Part shown: positions 61,782 through 64,000 of the stretch, piece by piece | Numbering within the stretch: the first letter of the stretch is position 1 | Layout: each line of letters starts with the position of its first letter | Assembly (NCBI GenBank): GCA_001887945.1 | Contig: LDOQ01000071.1 | Location: forward strand, 119,186 to 183,185 | Source: Spraguea lophii | Lineage: Eukaryota > Microsporidia > Spragueidae | Direction: 5' to 3' | Length of the DNA stretch: 64,000 bases | Position numbers and translations under genes: made by a program | Notes under the pieces: model-generated | Seen by the model: only the letters and a program-made list of their open reading frames with translations | The model's database searches: none | Told to the model about the DNA's origin: nothing

Positions 61782-62272
61782 TTTTTTTTTTAATGAAACT
61801 TTTATTTATCAAAGCTTCCTGGCCGGTTGCGGCCTACCATGGTCTGAGACCTTCGGTTCCTCGAGCGAAATTAAACTTGTACTAACTGGTTTCGCTACAG
61901 ATATGCATTAATCTCATCTTACCTTATGCTCCAGAGTGTTAGGATTTTGCGTCTGGTGCGCGTCGCCGCCCCCACTTCCAGCTCTTAAGGAATTCCCAGC
62001 CTCTTTCGTTGCATAGTATTGGCCGAGTCACAAATCAATACAGGGATTGCAACTACATCAGCTGAACACTACTTTAATCTAGTAGCGGGGCCGTCATACA
62101 AGGCACAGCTATGCTGCACTATCGAAACCTCACCCACTCAACAACCTTTTTCTTCTCTTCTCCGTTTATTATTATTCTTTTTTTGTTTTGAAAATTTTTC
62201 TGGATGAGGGATTCGAACCCGCCAGGCTTGGGGTTTGGTTACCACCCCACGACCACTGGGCCAGACGGGACT
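61782..62272 (-). mobile_element. tRNA-derived SINE, youngest-looking full-length copy
   Basis: On the minus strand it begins AGTCCCGTCTGG, with exact A box TGGCCCAGTGG and B box GGTTCGAATCC, and ends with GGCCGCAACCGGCC, GATAAATAAAAGTTTCATT and an A run of 10. It is flanked by a perfect 13-bp duplication. It differs from copy 1 at only scattered positions; the hairpin loop changes from CAAT to CAAC while the stem is kept. It appears to be 491 bp long. Confidence 0.9.
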
Positions 62273-62285
62273 ACTTTCAATTACA
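62273..62285. repeat. Target-site duplication, right copy
   Basis: ACTTTCAATTACA, the partner of 61769-61781. Confidence 0.85.
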
Positions 62286-64000
62286 AACAAAAAAAATGTA
62301 AATTATTAAAAGGGACCAAATCTATAAAAGAAAAAAATAGATCCAGGGAAAAATAAAGAGGAAACAAAAAAAAAGTTTTTCCTTGAAAAAGAAATTTACT
62401 GTTATATATATAAGAAGAAATATAATAAGAATGTATATTTTGAGTTGAACAATCATGAAACAAGATTAATATGGTTTTAGTTTCGTGAGAAAAAACATCA
62501 AATATACGATAAAAATAAAATTCAACGATGAAATATATTTGGTGATCTTAGGCACAAACATGAAAATGCATCCATTGATAAAAAATTGCACGTAAATCAG
62601 AGATAATACCACCTAGATAGATTCAATATTAATTGATCATTCGAAAAGCTAAATTAACAAGCAAATATTGCATATAAGTTAAAAACATTGAAAAAATATT
62701 GATTTGCTAATAAATTTTATAATTATTAAAAACGTAAAATAAAATATAACTTTAATAATGAACTTTATAAGAAAGTACAATCCGATAATCAATGAACTGG
62801 GATTTGATGAACCACAACCACGATTTCATTACATTATATAAAAGATTCCTGGATAAAATTCGTATTGATATTAATAACCCAAGACAAAGAAAATCAAGTA
62901 TGTAAAAATTAAATACGAAATTATAAATGAAATGATACAACAATAGTTCCATAGACATAACGAGAATACACCTTCAAAGTTGGACTATATCTTTTTTATT
63001 TATTATATGAAATATGTACACATCGATTCAATTTTATATAGAAGATCATTAGAAAAATAAAAAACTATAAAAATCATGTATAATATTCGAAAAATGCAGG
63101 AATATATTAAAAAATGCTTTATAAATTATCAATCTATTATTACGGGCTAAATACGTGGAAAAATTGAAGTATGTATCGATCATATAAAACAGAATAAAAC
63201 AATAATTCGAAAACTGGATCTTATTCCAAACATATATGAATTTTAAATAGTTATTGAGACAAAAATTTTTATTGTATTAAACCGGGGATCTGGGTATAAT
63301 CAGATGTTTATTAAGAAATAAAATGGATTTAAATTTTTTTGTTACAAAGGAGGATGATATGAGCATATTATAACGAATTAGAGTCGATAAATGACATATA
63401 TATATATCTCAATGACTAATGAACAAATCAGTAATTTAAATATATTTTTTTGTGGTTTATGAGATGACACTCTGATGTTTTATAAAATATTGCAAAATTA
63501 CTATACAGACATAAACTTATATATAATGCTTTAACGAGTCCATTTTATTAGTTAATTTAAAAAAGTATAATTTCGCAAAAAAAAGGAATAATTCTTGTTG
63601 GATTGAGATTTATAAAAAAATAAATCTACATAAAAACCAGTTACAAAAAAAAGGTGTCAACTCTAATTATCCGAATTATTTAAGGCACAGTCGGTTATAG
63701 GTTCTTTAGAAACTTTGGTAAAAAGTAAATATGGGTACCAGAAATGTTTAATAGAGCTTCTTACGAGAGAATCAAATAACATAAATTTGAATAAATTGAA
63801 ATAGTTAGTCGGAGATGTTCATTCATTCTATAATTTCTATTAAACAAAAATTTTTGTTAAAAAACATAAAATCTTATAAATACAAAAAAATATGAAAGCT
63901 GTGAATAAAAATATCTAAAAAAGTTGTATTTGATTTGTTATAAGAAAACTTGTTTTAAAGAAGTCATTCATTATGAAAAAATTTTATTTGATGGTACAAC
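62286..64000 (+). mobile_element. Degraded DNA, possibly a MULE with FLYWCH-type finger
   Basis: No frame longer than about 70 codons. At about 62525-62650 a broken plus-strand reading gives IWWSLGTNMKMHPLIKNCT, then IRDNTT and DHSKSQIN-like fragments. These recall the W-C-----C-A-I-T spacing and following His pair of FLYWCH fingers found at the N-terminus of some MULE transposases. The rest to the window end is coding-like but unassigned. Confidence 0.25.

Noticed and set aside
62019..62207. A 62-residue frame nearly identical to the N-terminus of the frame ending at 7593
   Set aside because: Both lie on a SINE (antisense for 7593) and start with a non-ATG codon. Their similarity is explained by the shared SINE DNA, not by a protein family.
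1..64000. CRISPR arrays, bacterial operons, rRNA genes
   Set aside because: There are no regularly spaced identical repeats with unique spacers, no Shine-Dalgarno-linked gene strings, and no rRNA-like conserved segment; the gene set is eukaryotic.

Overview
The window looks like part of a microsporidian genome that is large and rich in transposons. It is extremely AT-rich and eukaryotic. Every conserved gene reads as one open frame, apart from one possible 24-nt intron. Thirteen starts have a CCC-like motif 0-14 nt before the ATG, a known microsporidian start-proximal signal. Anchor genes are coatomer delta, histone H2B, a SMARCAL1-like SNF2 ATPase, a copper-type P1B ATPase, the splicing factor CDC5/CEF1, proteasome Rpt3, ribosomal protein L5 (uL18), a cis-prenyltransferase and class II lysyl-tRNA synthetase. 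Many proteins carry asparagine-rich inserts. The genus cannot be fixed from the sequence; TE-rich genera such as Anncaliia or Hamiltosporidium are candidates only by analogy.

Layout. 0-6 kb: the 3' end of coatomer delta, an unknown Lys-rich protein, a coiled-coil protein and a multipass membrane protein. 6-9.3 kb: two decaying tandem paralogues, one interrupted by a SINE. 10-20 kb: an Asn-rich protein, H2B, a membrane protein, a probable secreted protein and the SNF2 ATPase. 20-30 kb: a CAAX-protease-like protein, a small unknown protein, the P1B ATPase and a 1313-residue Asn-rich membrane protein. 29.9-30.8 kb: a Merlin/IS1016-type DNA transposon with intact inverted repeats. 31-34.4 kb: CDC5/CEF1 and Rpt3. 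35-39.1 kb: a type I membrane protein gene and its tandem pseudogene, with a nearly identical 3' tract. 40.9-44 kb: a WD40 protein. 45.8-49 kb: a signal-anchor protein and an FHA/AT-hook protein. 50-55 kb: L5, cis-prenyltransferase and LysRS. 56-64 kb: almost entirely degraded mobile DNA (Ty3/gypsy, IS630/Tc1, SINEs and probably a MULE).

The main find is a tRNA-derived SINE family of about 490 bp. It has at least five clear copies and about four decayed ones. It carries exact polymerase III A and B boxes, a conserved hairpin near the 3' end and an A-rich tail. One copy has a perfect 13-bp target-site duplication. One copy has cut off the 5' end of a gene and now supplies its first ATG. Other items worth checking are a 24-nt candidate intron directly after the L5 start codon, gene conversion between the 35-kb and 37-kb paralogues, and CCC motifs at conserved genes but not at lineage-specific secreted genes.

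The genes do not form operons. The housekeeping genes cover vesicle coats, chromatin, DNA repair, splicing, proteolysis, translation and dolichol synthesis. The fast-evolving secreted or membrane genes lie next to the transposon-derived stretches.
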